Notes under the pieces: model-generated
Told to the model about the DNA's origin: nothing
The model's database searches: none
Seen by the model: only the letters and a program-made list of their open reading frames with translations
Source: Gilichinskyi gelida
GTDB taxonomy: Bacteria > Acidobacteriota > Thermoanaerobaculia > Gp7-AA8
DNA length: 64,000 bases
Direction: 5' to 3'
Assembly (NCBI GenBank): GCA_038040385.1
Contig: JBBPII010000006.1
Span: 206,928-270,927 of the forward strand
Shown here: positions 27,523 to 35,380 of the stretch, piece after piece
Numbering within the stretch: position 1 is the first letter of the stretch
Layout of the letters: every line of letters begins with the position of its first letter
Position numbers and translations under genes: made by a program

Positions 27523-29274
27523 CTCCTGATCGGCGTGACATCCTTAAGTGCACAACCGTCCGACGTCGCCGAGGCGCGAAAGGTTTTCGAGGCCAACCTC
27601 AATGCCATCCGCGAGCAGAATCGCGAGAAGTACCTGTCGTACTACCTGCACGCGGAAAGCCTGGTGCGCGGCGGCCCGACCGGCTTCATCACCGGCTGGG
27701 ACGATTTCAATGAGGCGCGCGGCCCCTTTCCGGTGCAGTTCGAGGCCAACGACATCCACCTCACGCCGCTGCGCCCCGGCCTCGTGTATGGAACCTATCG
27801 CTACCGCGTGCGCTACGCCGCGGGCGACGAGCACACCGGCATCTCCGAGCGCCTCTTCGTCCAAACTCCCAACGGTTGGAAGATCGCCCTCACCGGCGCC
27901 GTCGACACCCCTCCCGGCACGCCCGCCCCGCCGCGCGCGCTCACCGGCGCGACCCTGATCGACGGCCGCGGCGGCGCGCCGGTAGCGAGCGCCAACATCA
28001 TCATCCGCGACGGCAAGATCGACTGCGCCGGCACCGCCGCGCAGTGCCCCGTGCCCGATCGCGTCGACGTCACCGACCTGCGCGGGATGTGGATCGCGCC
28101 GGGACTGATCGACGCGCACGTGCACTTCTCGCAGACCGGGTGGGCGGACGGGCGGCCCGACTCCCTCGACGTCCGCAAGCTGCATCCGTACGAGGAGACC
28201 GCAGCGGAGCTGAAGGCGATGCCGGAGCGCTACGGGCGCTCGTACCTCTGCTCCGGCGTGACCTCCGTGTTCGACGTCGGCGGCTATCCGTGGACGCTGC
28301 GTCTGCACGACGCGTTCGAGTCGAACACGCAGGTGCCGCACGTGGTTGCCGCGGGGCCGCTGCTGTCGACCCTCGACCACTGGCTGAATCTGCCCGCCGA
28401 GCGGCAGTTCATCGTCCTCAACAGCGAAGACTCGGGACGCGGCGGCGTGCGCTACCTCGCGTCGCACGGCGCGAAGGCGGTCAAGGTCTGGTACATCGTC
28501 ACCAAGGATCTCCCTGTCGAGCAGTCGGTGCCGTTCGTCGCCGCCGCGGGCGACGAGGCGCACAAGCACAATCTCCCGCTCATCGTGCACGCCACCGGCC
28601 TGGTCGAGGCGAAGGCCGCGTTGCGCGCCGGCGCGAACGTGCTGGTGCACAGCGTGGAGGACGTGGCGGTCGATCAGGAATTCATCGACCTGGCGAAGAA
28701 GAACGGCACCATCGTCATCCCCACGCTGACGGTGCTCGACGGCTACATCCGCATGTATCGCGGCGTCGTCGACCGGAAAGCGCCGGCGGTCGACGACCCA
28801 AACGGCTGCGTCGACCGCGCTACGCTGGCCAAGGTCGCGGAGACCGCCGCGCTCGACGCCGCGCTCGTTCCCGCCGACCGGATGGCCGCGCGCGAACAGC
28901 GCGCCGCGCGCTTCAGCAAGGTCACGCGCGCCAACTTCAAGGCGCTGGTGGACGCCGGCGTCCCCATCGCCACCGGCACCGACGCCGGCAATCCGCTGAC
29001 TCTGCATGGCCCCGCGATCTACGCGGAGATGGAGGCGATGCAGGCCTCGGGGATGACGCCCGCGCAGGTGATCGTCGCTTCGACCGCCGTCGCCGCGCGC
29101 GCCATGGGCCTCGACAAACAGGTCGGCACGATCGAGAAGGGGAAGGACGCCGATCTGATCGTGGTCGCCGCCGATCCGACCAGGGACATCGCGGGGCTGC
29201 GCAAGCTGCGCTACGTCGTTCGTTCGGGCGTCATGCGGTCGGTCGAAGATTTGCACGCGCTGGCGCAGAGGTGA
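27502..29274 (+). CDS. Secreted amidohydrolase with N-terminal NTF2/SnoaL-like domain
   Basis: 590 aa. Signal peptide MRIAGILLLIGVTSLSAQ. Residues ~20-140 look like a SnoaL/DUF4440 domain (ARKVFEANLNAIREQNREKY, GISERLFVQTPNGWKIALTG). An amidohydrolase barrel follows: DGRGGAPVASANIIIRDGKI, metal-binding PGLIDAHVHFS, KVWYIVT for the bridging Lys, IVHATG, LVHSVED and ATGTDAGNPLT for the final Asp, then KGKDADLIVV. The fusion of the two domains is less usual. The substrate is unknown; peptides or cyclic amides are typical of this clade. Confidence 0.9.
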   Translation: MRIAGILLLIGVTSLSAQPSDVAEARKVFEANLNAIREQNREKYLSYYLHAESLVRGGPTGFITGWDDFNEARGPFPVQFEANDIHLTPLRPGLVYGTYRYRVRYAAGDEHTGISERLFVQTPNGWKIALTGAVDTPPGTPAPPRALTGATLIDGRGGAPVASANIIIRDGKIDCAGTAAQCPVPDRVDVTDLRGMWIAPGLIDAHVHFSQTGWADGRPDSLDVRKLHPYEETAAELKAMPERYGRSYLCSGVTSVFDVGGYPWTLRLHDAFESNTQVPHVVAAGPLLSTLDHWLNLPAERQFIVLNSEDSGRGGVRYLASHGAKAVKVWYIVTKDLPVEQSVPFVAAAGDEAHKHNLPLIVHATGLVEAKAALRAGANVLVHSVEDVAVDQEFIDLAKKNGTIVIPTLTVLDGYIRMYRGVVDRKAPAVDDPNGCVDRATLAKVAETAALDAALVPADRMAAREQRAARFSKVTRANFKALVDAGVPIATGTDAGNPLTLHGPAIYAEMEAMQASGMTPAQVIVASTAVAARAMGLDKQVGTIEKGKDADLIVVAADPTRDIAGLRKLRYVVRSGVMRSVEDLHALAQR

Positions 29275-29280
29275 CGCTAC

Positions 29281-29355
29281 GTCATCCTGAGCCGCGCAGA
29301 CGGCGAAGGATCTCAGCCGACGCGGTCGGAGATCCTTCGCTACGCTCAGGATGAC
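29281..29355. repeat. Inverted repeat with GTCATCCTGAG ends
   Basis: The arms begin GTCATCCTGAG and end CTCAGGATGAC, with inner arms GCGAAGGATCTC and GAGATCCTTCGC. It starts 6 bp after the amidohydrolase stop and ends before the next gene, so it could form a strong hairpin in either direction and act as a terminator or a mobile palindromic element. Related ends flank 51404-51512 and 57463-57570. Confidence 0.7.
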
Positions 29356-29377
29356 GGCGTGGCAAAATGATGCGCCC

Positions 29378-29674
29378 ATGACCGACGACGATCCCCGATC
29401 CGACGAGTCCCGCGAGAACTTCGCCTACTTCAGCGGCGAGTACGCGCAGGCGCTCCAGGCCTTCAAGGCCATCGAGGACCAGTCGACCACGCTCATGCTC
29501 CTCGGCGTGGGCGAAGATCTGCGCACCTTCGTCGACCAGTTCATCGACATGTCCTCCCGGACGCAGCGGCTTGCCGAGGAGAAAGGCGAGACGCACTTCG
29601 CGGAGTGGTTCTCCGAGCTGATCGGTAAGGCCGAGGCGTTGCGCGGTACGATCGCGCAGGGGAACACCCGTTGA
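29378..29674 (+). CDS. Small acidic cytoplasmic protein, unknown function
   Basis: 98 aa, acidic and helical (SGEYAQALQAFKAIEDQSTT, FVDQFIDMSSRTQRLAEEKG). No signal peptide and no recognised family. The ATG at 29378 was chosen because upstream in-frame sequence lies in the inverted repeat. Its stop overlaps the TTG start of the M20 hydrolase gene (TTGA), which suggests co-translation with that hydrolase. Confidence 0.65.
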   Translation: MTDDDPRSDESRENFAYFSGEYAQALQAFKAIEDQSTTLMLLGVGEDLRTFVDQFIDMSSRTQRLAEEKGETHFAEWFSELIGKAEALRGTIAQGNTR

Positions 29675-30954
29675 GACCAATAGTACGATTCGTACTATTT
29701 GCTTTTATGACCTCTTCATTGAGTGCCGCGACTCTCGACCAGCGCATCGACGCCGCCGCCGCCAAGGTGGAGTCGAAAGTCATCGAGTGCCGCCGCGACA
29801 TCCATCAGCACCCCGAGCTCGGCAACCGCGAGCTCCGCACCTCCAAGCTCGTCGCCGATCGCCTCCGGGCCCTCGGCATCGAGGTGCAGACGCCGATCGC
29901 GCACACCGGCGTGGTCGGCATCCTGAAAGGCGGGAAGGCGGGCCGGGTCGTCGCGCTGCGCGCGGACATGGACGCCCTCCCGGTCGTCGAGCAGGTCGAT
30001 CTGCCGTTCAAGTCGACGGTGAAGACGACCTACAACGGACACGACGTCGGCGTCATGCACGCCTGCGGGCACGACGCGCACGTGGCCATTCTCATCGGGG
30101 TGGCGGAGGTTCTCGCCGGCGTCCGCGACGAGCTCCCCGGCACCGTCAAGTTCCTCTTCCAGCCCGCCGAGGAAGGCGCGCCCGCCGGGGAGGAGGGCGG
30201 CGCCGCGCTGATGGTGAAGGAGGGAGTGCTCGACAATCCGAAGGTCGACGCGGTGTTCGGCCTGCACGTCACGTCGCGATACGCGGTCGGCGAGATCGCC
30301 TACCGTCCCGGCGCGATGATGGCGGCGGTCGACTCGTTCAAGATGACCGTGCGCGGCAAGCAGACGCACGGCGCCTATCCCTGGCTCGGCGTCGATCCGA
30401 TCGTCGTGGCCTCGCAGATCATCCTCGGCCTGCAGACCATCGCCAGCCGGCAGCTCGACTCCTCGCTCGCGCCGGCCATCGTCACCGTCGGCTCGATCCA
30501 CGGCGGCGTGCGCAACAACATCATCCCCGACGAGGTGGAGATGCTCGGCACCATCCGCTCGCTCGACGCGAAGATGCGCGACGACGTCCACGCGCGCATC
30601 AAGCGGACCGCGGAGGACATCGCCAGGAGCGCCGGCGCGACGGCGGCGGTGACGATCACTCCGGGCTACCCCATCACCTACAACGATCCGCCGCTGACCG
30701 AGGCCATGGTGCCGACGCTGCGCAAGCTCACCGGCGAGGTCAAAGTCGTCAACGCGGTCCTCGGCGCCGAGGACTTTTCGTTCTTCCAGCAGAAAGTGCC
30801 GGGGCTGTTCATCTGGATCGGCACGCGGCCGAAGAACCAGACCGCGGAAGAGGCGCCGTCCAATCACTCGCCGCTCTTTTTCGTCGACGAGAGCGGCCTG
30901 GCGCTCGGCGTGCGCGCGCTGTCGCACCTCGCGGCGGACTACTTGAAGCATTAG
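29671..30954 (+). CDS. Secreted M20-family amidohydrolase
   Basis: 427 aa. The TTG start gives a good signal peptide (MRPIVRFVLFAFMTSSLSAA). The ATG at 29707 would destroy it. M20D metal ligands: MHACGHDAHVA, FQPAEEGAPAG, GLHV and, near the C-terminus, LGAEDFSFF. The SGxG-like dimer domain follows (FKMTVRGKQTHGAYPWLGVD). The family hydrolyses N-acyl amino acids or related amides (hippurate hydrolase-like). A 21-bp palindrome (29679-29699) lies within the first codons and could affect initiation. Confidence 0.92.
   Translation: MRPIVRFVLFAFMTSSLSAATLDQRIDAAAAKVESKVIECRRDIHQHPELGNRELRTSKLVADRLRALGIEVQTPIAHTGVVGILKGGKAGRVVALRADMDALPVVEQVDLPFKSTVKTTYNGHDVGVMHACGHDAHVAILIGVAEVLAGVRDELPGTVKFLFQPAEEGAPAGEEGGAALMVKEGVLDNPKVDAVFGLHVTSRYAVGEIAYRPGAMMAAVDSFKMTVRGKQTHGAYPWLGVDPIVVASQIILGLQTIASRQLDSSLAPAIVTVGSIHGGVRNNIIPDEVEMLGTIRSLDAKMRDDVHARIKRTAEDIARSAGATAAVTITPGYPITYNDPPLTEAMVPTLRKLTGEVKVVNAVLGAEDFSFFQQKVPGLFIWIGTRPKNQTAEEAPSNHSPLFFVDESGLALGVRALSHLAADYLKH
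29679..29699. repeat. 21-bp palindrome at M20 gene start
   Basis: Perfect 10-bp arms AATAGTACGA and TCGTACTATT around one T. A nearly identical copy lies at 201-221 inside the first gene of the window. Here it covers codons 4-10 of the M20 hydrolase. It may be a protein-binding site or a mobile palindrome. Confidence 0.7.
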
Positions 30955-30955
30955 C

Positions 30956-31008
30956 GTGTAGCGGCGGCCGCTCCGGCCGCCGGCGCCCGAGAGCGGGCGC
31001 CGCTACAC
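30956..31008. repeat. Double hairpin between convergent genes
   Basis: Outer arms GTGTAGCGGCG and CGCCGCTACAC. Inner stems are GGCGGCCG/CGGCCGCC and GGCGCCCG/CGGGCGCC. It begins 1 bp after the M20 gene stop and supplies the TAG stop of the convergent SDR gene. It could terminate transcription from both sides. Confidence 0.75.
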
Positions 31009-31800
31009 CTTCGCCATCTGCTGGATCCGTCCCCAGTAATCCGCGCCGCCGAGCCACTGCCCGCCGTCGATGACCAGCGCCTCGCCGGTGACGTACGACG
31101 CGTAGTCCGACAGCAGGTACGACGCCGCGTTGGCGATCTCCTCGAGCGTGGCGAAACGTCGCAGCGGGATCGTCTTCCGGATCCCCTCCTCGATCGCCGG
31201 GTCGGGGAACAGCCGTTTCGACGCTCCCTCGGTGTGCACCGGTCCGGGCGCCATGGCGTTGACCCGGATCTTGTGGCGCGCCCATTCCACGGCGAGGGTC
31301 TGGGTCATGGCCAGCACGCCCGCCTTGGCGCTCGCGGAGTGCACCACGCCCGGCGCGCCGGTCCACGCGTAGTTGGCGATGATGTTGAGGATCGTGCCGC
31401 TCTTGGCCGCGATCATCCGCTTCCCGACCGCGCTGGTGCAGTAGAACGTCCCGTTGAGGACGATGTTGATGACGCTGTTCCAGCCGTTGGTCGAGAGCTG
31501 CTCGGCCGGGACGATGAAGTTCCCCGCCGCGTTGTTGACCAGGATGTCGATCTTGCCGTGCTCGCTCGACACCTTCTCCGCCATCGCCTCGACCGCCTCG
31601 GCATCCCGCACATCGAGGACGTGATATTCGGCGCCGTTGCCCAGCTCACCGACCGCGGTCTTGAGGTTCTCTTCTTTCCGGCTGGCGATGACCACCCGCG
31701 CCCCCAACCGCCCCAACTCGCGCGCGATGGCGAACCCGATCCCGGTGGCCCCGCCGGTGACGATGGCCACGCGGCCCTCGAACGTTTTTTCAGGAAGCAT
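31003..31800 (-). CDS. SDR-family oxidoreductase, 2,4-dienoyl-CoA reductase-like
   Basis: 265 aa short-chain dehydrogenase. Cofactor motif TGGATGIGFAIA, NADP-type SRKEENL, NNAAGNF, and the helix around SASAKAGVLAMTQTLAVEWA. The catalytic Tyr of YxxxK appears replaced: the segment reads VHSASAKAGV, with Ser and Lys kept, as in 2,4-dienoyl-CoA/trans-2-enoyl-CoA reductases. This supports a fatty-acyl-CoA role. C-terminal motif VTGEALVIDGGQWLGG. The start overlaps the stop of the broken VapC gene (TGATG). Confidence 0.9.
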   Translation of the reverse strand: MLPEKTFEGRVAIVTGGATGIGFAIARELGRLGARVVIASRKEENLKTAVGELGNGAEYHVLDVRDAEAVEAMAEKVSSEHGKIDILVNNAAGNFIVPAEQLSTNGWNSVINIVLNGTFYCTSAVGKRMIAAKSGTILNIIANYAWTGAPGVVHSASAKAGVLAMTQTLAVEWARHKIRVNAMAPGPVHTEGASKRLFPDPAIEEGIRKTIPLRRFATLEEIANAASYLLSDYASYVTGEALVIDGGQWLGGADYWGRIQQMAKV

Positions 31801-32170
31801 CAGATCACTCTCAATCCGGCGGACTCGAAGTGCCGGAAGTCGCGATCATATGTGATGAGGGGGGCGTCGTTGTCGATGCAGGCTTGGGCGATGAGGCAGT
31901 CGGCGAGGTGGGCTTTGAGACCGCGGCGGAGGAGGTCGGCGCGAAGCAATCCCGCCGCTTGCCAGAATCCTGGCTGCAGCGGCAAAACGGGCAGCCGAAG
32001 AATGAAATCATTTTGTTGCCTGTCAGCGACGGGTTGCTGAGCAGTTCCGTGATGACAACCGGCGGCAGAGATGTATCGCTGCGTTTCAATGCGTCTGTCA
32101 GCACGAAATAGAATCGGTCCTGATTACCAGCGAGATAACGAGCGAAGGCGCTCGTATCGATCGCAATCAA
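31800..32170 (-). pseudogene. Frameshifted VapC-type PIN toxin
   Basis: The N-terminal half MIAIDTSAFARYLAGNQDRF ... VVITELLSNPSL is in one frame. The C-terminal half GLKAHLADCLIAQACIDNDA, PLITYDRDFRHFESAGLRVI is in another. The switch falls near 32010-32030, around GACAGGCAACAAAATG. Joined, the halves give a normal PIN domain of about 123 aa with all acidic residues. Either a real single-base indel has killed the toxin or the assembly has an error. The antitoxin gene upstream is intact and overlaps as ATGA. Confidence 0.8.
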
Positions 32171-32376
32171 TCACGATCCTTACGGAGCTCTTCGATGTCG
32201 TATTCGAGATGCACTTTCCCGCGGAGCTCGAGAAGCTTCTCGTAACCCCCTTCCCGGCGGGCGCGCGCCATCTCAGCCTCGGCGCGTTTCTGTAGCTCCG
32301 CCTTCTGTGCAGGGGTGAGCTGCAGTGCCAAATAGCGTTTCCAGATTTCGCTTTCCGGATCCTGCGGGTCTGCCAT
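32167..32376 (-). CDS. Antitoxin partner of broken VapC
   Basis: 69 aa, highly charged and helical (WKRYLALQLTPAQKAELQKR, YEKLLELRGKVHLEYDIEEL). Small size and ATGA overlap with the PIN gene mark it as the cognate antitoxin. No clear DNA-binding fold is visible. TAGAAT ends 6 nt before the ATG, suggesting leaderless transcription. Confidence 0.78.
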   Translation of the reverse strand: MADPQDPESEIWKRYLALQLTPAQKAELQKRAEAEMARARREGGYEKLLELRGKVHLEYDIEELRKDRD

Positions 32377-32382
32377 GATGTC

Positions 32383-32388
32383 ATTCTA
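32383..32388 (-). promoter_or_regulatory. -10 box of leaderless antitoxin promoter
   Basis: TAGAAT on the minus strand, 6 nt before the antitoxin ATG at 32376. Confidence 0.55.
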
Positions 32389-32490
32389 TCAGCGCCGCTT
32401 CATCACCACCCACCCCACCAGCACCACGATCACGATCGCCCCGAGGATGGAGTGCATGGCGGTCGCGGCGAGCTTCATCGCCGCGCGCAT
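32389..32490 (-). CDS. Possible 33-aa single-pass membrane microprotein
   Basis: MRAAMKLAATAMHSILGAIV followed by IVVLVGWVVMKRR: a basic start, one hydrophobic helix and a basic end. TAAAAC ends 7 nt before the ATG. The gene lies head-to-head with the CusF-like gene and 12 bp upstream of the antitoxin start. Too short for homology to be judged by eye, so this is a weak call. Confidence 0.35.
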   Translation of the reverse strand: MRAAMKLAATAMHSILGAIVIVVLVGWVVMKRR

Positions 32491-32510
32491 GTGGCGCGTT
32501 TTAGCACACG

Positions 32511-32516
32511 TATAAT
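32511..32516 (+). promoter_or_regulatory. Consensus -10 box of leaderless CusF-like gene
   Basis: Perfect TATAAT, 8 nt before the ATG at 32525, with no Shine-Dalgarno between them. Confidence 0.65.
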
Positions 32517-32524
32517 CGACGCTC

Positions 32525-32839
32525 ATGCGAAAGGTGGCGCTGGTGGCGGCGATGTTGTTCGTCGCCGCATGCGCGAAGCAGAAAACGGAGAAGCCGCTCT
32601 CCGAGGCGGGGGAGACGCTCTACGTCCTCCGCGGTGTGGTGATCGGGCGCGACGCCGCCGACAACACCCTGCGCGTCGATCACGAGCAGATCCCCGGCTA
32701 CATGGAGGCCATGACCATGGACTACCCGATCCGCGGCGCCGCGGTCGCCTCCCTGCCGGCGGACAAGAGTCGCATCGAAGCGAAGCTCCACGTCCGCGAG
32801 GAGCGCGCCTGGCTCACGGACGTGAGGAGGATTCCTTAG
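32525..32839 (+). CDS. CusF-like copper-binding lipoprotein
   Basis: 104 aa. Lipoprotein signal MRKVALVAAMLFVAAC. The mature part YVLRGVVIGRDAADNTLRVD + HEQIPGYMEAMTMDYPI matches the small OB-fold CusF/PF11604 copper-binding domain, including the MxMxY region used for Cu(I). It would bind copper in the periplasm. No efflux pump is nearby. The PilZ-type gene starts 1 bp after its stop. Confidence 0.85.
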   Translation: MRKVALVAAMLFVAACAKQKTEKPLSEAGETLYVLRGVVIGRDAADNTLRVDHEQIPGYMEAMTMDYPIRGAAVASLPADKSRIEAKLHVREERAWLTDVRRIP

Positions 32840-32840
32840 C

Positions 32841-33431
32841 GTGGCGGACGACCGCCGCACCTTCCAGCGCCTGAACCTCACCAAAGCGATCGAGGGACGC
32901 TTCGGCGACCGCGCCGTGCGCATCGCCGACGTCAGCGCCAGCGGCGCGCAGCTCATCGTCGATGCGCCGATGGAGAGCGGCACCCGCGCGCGGCTGCAGT
33001 TCTCCTGGCGCGCCGAGGAGGTTGACGTGATCGCCGAGGTCACGCGCAGCGACGACGGGCACGCCGGCGTGCGGTTCGTCGAGGCCAACGACGCCCTCCG
33101 CAACCTGCTGGCCGCGTCGGTGCTGGAGATCCTCCACGCGCAGGAGGCGAACGCCGGCGGCGATCGCGCCCGCAACGTCATCGGAGACGACGCCACGCTC
33201 ACCGCGGCGTCGGAGCGCGAGCTCACCGACGCCTTCCTCTCCTTCCGTCTCGGCGACGGCGGTTGGAAGCGCCGCCGCTCGCTGCTGCCCGATCAGCCGG
33301 ACGACGGCTTCACCATCCGCGCCGGCGTGCCGCAGGAAGACGTCGACCTACTCTGCCGGACGTACGAGGGGGGCGACGCCGAGTCGCGGCGGTTGACGCG
33401 GTTGATGGCGGAGCTGAGCGTCAGTCGCTGA
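32841..33431 (+). CDS. PilZ-domain protein
   Basis: 196 aa with a GTG start directly after the CusF-like stop. Residues ~5-90 look like a PilZ domain (RRTFQRLNLTKAIEGRF; VRIADVSASGAQLIVDAPME; HAGVRFVE), though the RxxxR and D/NxSxxG motifs are only partly kept, so c-di-GMP binding is uncertain. The C-terminal ~100 residues are of unknown type. It overlaps the convergent moeA gene by 11 bp. Confidence 0.75.
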   Translation: MADDRRTFQRLNLTKAIEGRFGDRAVRIADVSASGAQLIVDAPMESGTRARLQFSWRAEEVDVIAEVTRSDDGHAGVRFVEANDALRNLLAASVLEILHAQEANAGGDRARNVIGDDATLTAASERELTDAFLSFRLGDGGWKRRRSLLPDQPDDGFTIRAGVPQEDVDLLCRTYEGGDAESRRLTRLMAELSVSR

Positions 33432-34668
33432 AGATCGGACCGAAGACGATTGTCGGGACGATCGCGCCGGCGTCGACGGCCGTGACGCCCCTCTCCACGA
33501 CCGCCAGCCCGTTCGCCTGCACCATCGATGTCGAAACGCCCGACCCCTGCGAGCCCATCGGCCGCGCCACCAGCTCGCCGTCGCGCGCCGCCACGCGCAC
33601 GCGCAGGTAGTTGCGGCGGTCGCCGCGCGACTTGAGCGGCGCGAGCATCCGCACCCCGACCGCCGGCGGCAGCAGATTGGCGCGCTGGCCCATCGCCTTC
33701 CGCAGCGCCGGCGCGATGAAGAGGATGAACGAGACCATGCACGACACCGGATTGCCGGGAAGGCCGAAGTAGAGGCGCCCGCCGACGCGCGACAGAACCA
33801 CCGGTTTGCCCGGCTTCATGGCCACCTGCCAGAACATGGTGTCGGCGCCGAGCGCATCGAGAGCGTCTTTGACGAAGTCGTAGGCGCCCACCGAGACGCC
33901 GCCGGACGAGATGACGAAGTCGGACTCCAGCGCCGACTCGATGGCGGCGATGGTGGCGTCGCGGTCGTCGCGGACGATGCCGATCATGCGCGGCAGCGCG
34001 CCGGCTTCGCGCGCCAGCGCGGCGAGCGAGTACGAATTCGAGTTCACCACCTTGCCCAAGGGGCGTGGCTCGTCGACGTCGACGATCTCGTCGCCGGTGG
34101 AGAGGATGGCCACCGTGGGCCGCCGGCTGACGCGCACCACGCTCTTCTGCACGCCGGCGAGCACGCCGATCTCCGCAGCGCCGACCGGCGTGCCGTCGGC
34201 GAGCACCAGGTCGCCCTCGCGCATGTCCTCGCCGCGCCGTCGCACGTTTGTACCAGTACTGACGCACTCCTGTACTACTACAAAGTCGCTGCCGCCGTCG
34301 GTGATCTCCACCTGCGCCACGGTGTCCGATCCCTCCGGCATTAGCGCCCCGGTCATGATGCGGATGGCCGTTCCCGGCTCGACGCGCCGGGTGGCCACCG
34401 TGCCGGCCGGCAGGTCCTCGATGACCCGCAGCCGCACCGGCGGATTGGCGATGTCGGCGGCGCGCACGGCGTAGCCGTCCATGGCCGTGTTGTCGCCCGC
34501 CGGGAGGTCGGCGTTGGCGCGTACGTCTTCGCGCAGCACGCGTCCCAGCGCCTCGGTGAACGTCACCCGCTCGGTTCCCACCACGCCGACCTCGGCCAGC
34601 ACGCGTTCCTGCGCCTCCTCGACGGCGATCATCCGCTCGCCGGCGCGCGGCGTCTGGAAGGTGGTCAT
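33421..34668 (-). CDS. moeA: Molybdopterin molybdenumtransferase MoeA
   Basis: 415 aa. Characteristic segments: DNTAMDGYAVRAADI (domain I), IMTGALMPEGSDTVAQVE, RRPTVAILSTGDEIVD and SNSYSLAALAREAG (domain III), ISSGGVSVGAYDF, YFGLPGNPVSCMVSF, and a C-terminal domain. It inserts molybdate (or tungstate) into adenylated molybdopterin. It is the last gene of an operon headed by an aldehyde:ferredoxin-oxidoreductase-type gene, which suggests it matures that enzyme's cofactor. The start overlaps the upstream stop as ATGA. Confidence 0.95.
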   Translation of the reverse strand: MTTFQTPRAGERMIAVEEAQERVLAEVGVVGTERVTFTEALGRVLREDVRANADLPAGDNTAMDGYAVRAADIANPPVRLRVIEDLPAGTVATRRVEPGTAIRIMTGALMPEGSDTVAQVEITDGGSDFVVVQECVSTGTNVRRRGEDMREGDLVLADGTPVGAAEIGVLAGVQKSVVRVSRRPTVAILSTGDEIVDVDEPRPLGKVVNSNSYSLAALAREAGALPRMIGIVRDDRDATIAAIESALESDFVISSGGVSVGAYDFVKDALDALGADTMFWQVAMKPGKPVVLSRVGGRLYFGLPGNPVSCMVSFILFIAPALRKAMGQRANLLPPAVGVRMLAPLKSRGDRRNYLRVRVAARDGELVARPMGSQGSGVSTSMVQANGLAVVERGVTAVDAGAIVPTIVFGPIFSD

Positions 34669-35039
34669 GAGTCGCGGTTGGTGATGCCGCGCGCGAAGCG
34701 CCAGCGGCCGTCCGCGCCGCGGCGGGCCATGGTCCAGCCGCGCTGCGCGGTCTCCACCGGTTCGCCGCCCACGCGCGGAACAGCGCGGGTGCGCTCGATG
34801 CCGACGCTGACCGCGAAGTCCTCGCCGGTCACGCGCTCGATCTCGTCCCAGGAACGCTCCACCAGGTACTTCTCGCACGCGTCGCGCATCATGGTGCGCA
34901 CGTGGTCGCGGCCGCGCACGGCGGCGGCGCCGGGGCTCCAGAACTCCGCGTCGTCGGTGACCAGGTCGGCGAGAGTGTCGCAGTCGCCGCGCCGCAGCGC
35001 GTCGGTGAAATCGGCGAAGAGCTGATCGACTTCGTTCAT
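34665..35039 (-). CDS. SnoaL/NTF2-like protein
   Basis: 124 aa. NTF2-like fold signs: FADFTDALRRGDCDTLADLV, DDAEFWSPGAAAVRGRDHVR and a final strand GWTMARRGADGRWRFARGIT. No catalytic residues can be assigned. It sits immediately after the MoaD/ThiS-like gene and overlaps moeA as ATGA, so a role in the AOR operon is possible but unproven. Confidence 0.82.
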   Translation of the reverse strand: MNEVDQLFADFTDALRRGDCDTLADLVTDDAEFWSPGAAAVRGRDHVRTMMRDACEKYLVERSWDEIERVTGEDFAVSVGIERTRAVPRVGGEPVETAQRGWTMARRGADGRWRFARGITNRDS

Positions 35040-35267
35040 TCAACCGCCTGAAAACGCCACGACGATCTCCACTTCATCGCCGTCGGCGAGCGTTACCGCC
35101 TGCTCCCCGTGCACGATCAATTCCCCGTTGACCGCGAAGTTGTAGAGCTCGTCGCGCTCGGCGGCGAGATCGAGGTTGCCGATGATGTCTGCGAGCGAGG
35201 AGGCGTTCATGGTCAGCACCGCGGCGCGGCCATCGCGGAGAGTCTCGGGGAGGCGAACGGTGATCAC
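35040..35267 (-). CDS. MoaD/ThiS-family sulfur carrier
   Basis: 75 aa ubiquitin-like protein. The GTG start at 35267 has GGAGGG upstream. VITVRLPETLRDGRAAVL begins the fold, NFAVNGELIV is the conserved middle, LADGDEVEIVVAFSGG the end. The C-terminal Gly-Gly is the site for adenylation and thiocarboxylation. In this operon it most likely supplies sulfur for the pterin dithiolene. Many tungsten-AOR operons carry such a gene. The frame stays open upstream into an inverted repeat, but that sequence does not fit the family. Confidence 0.88.
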   Translation of the reverse strand: MITVRLPETLRDGRAAVLTMNASSLADIIGNLDLAAERDELYNFAVNGELIVHGEQAVTLADGDEVEIVVAFSGG

Positions 35268-35283
35268 GGCCGGCCCTCCCTCA

Positions 35284-35380
35284 TGTCTCGCAGTCTCGCG
35301 GTCTCGCGGTCTCGGGGTGTGAGCATGGGCGTTCTCCAACAACCGCGAGACCCCGAGACCGCGAGACTCCGAGACCGCGT
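35284..35380. repeat. Nested inverted repeat of GTCTCG units
   Basis: The left part (35284-35320) repeats GCGGTCTCG and AGTCTCG. The right part (35342-35380) repeats GCGAGACC and CGAGACCGCG. The arms are mutually complementary over about 36 bp with a 20-bp loop. It fills the gap between the AOR-type gene and the MoaD/ThiS-like gene and could attenuate transcription between them. Confidence 0.75.

Noticed and set aside
25878..27608. Upstream start for VWFA-like copy 3 at 27608
   Set aside because: The added 33 residues are not signal-like and lie inside the divergent gene. ATG 27509 opens a proper signal peptide and has a -10 box.
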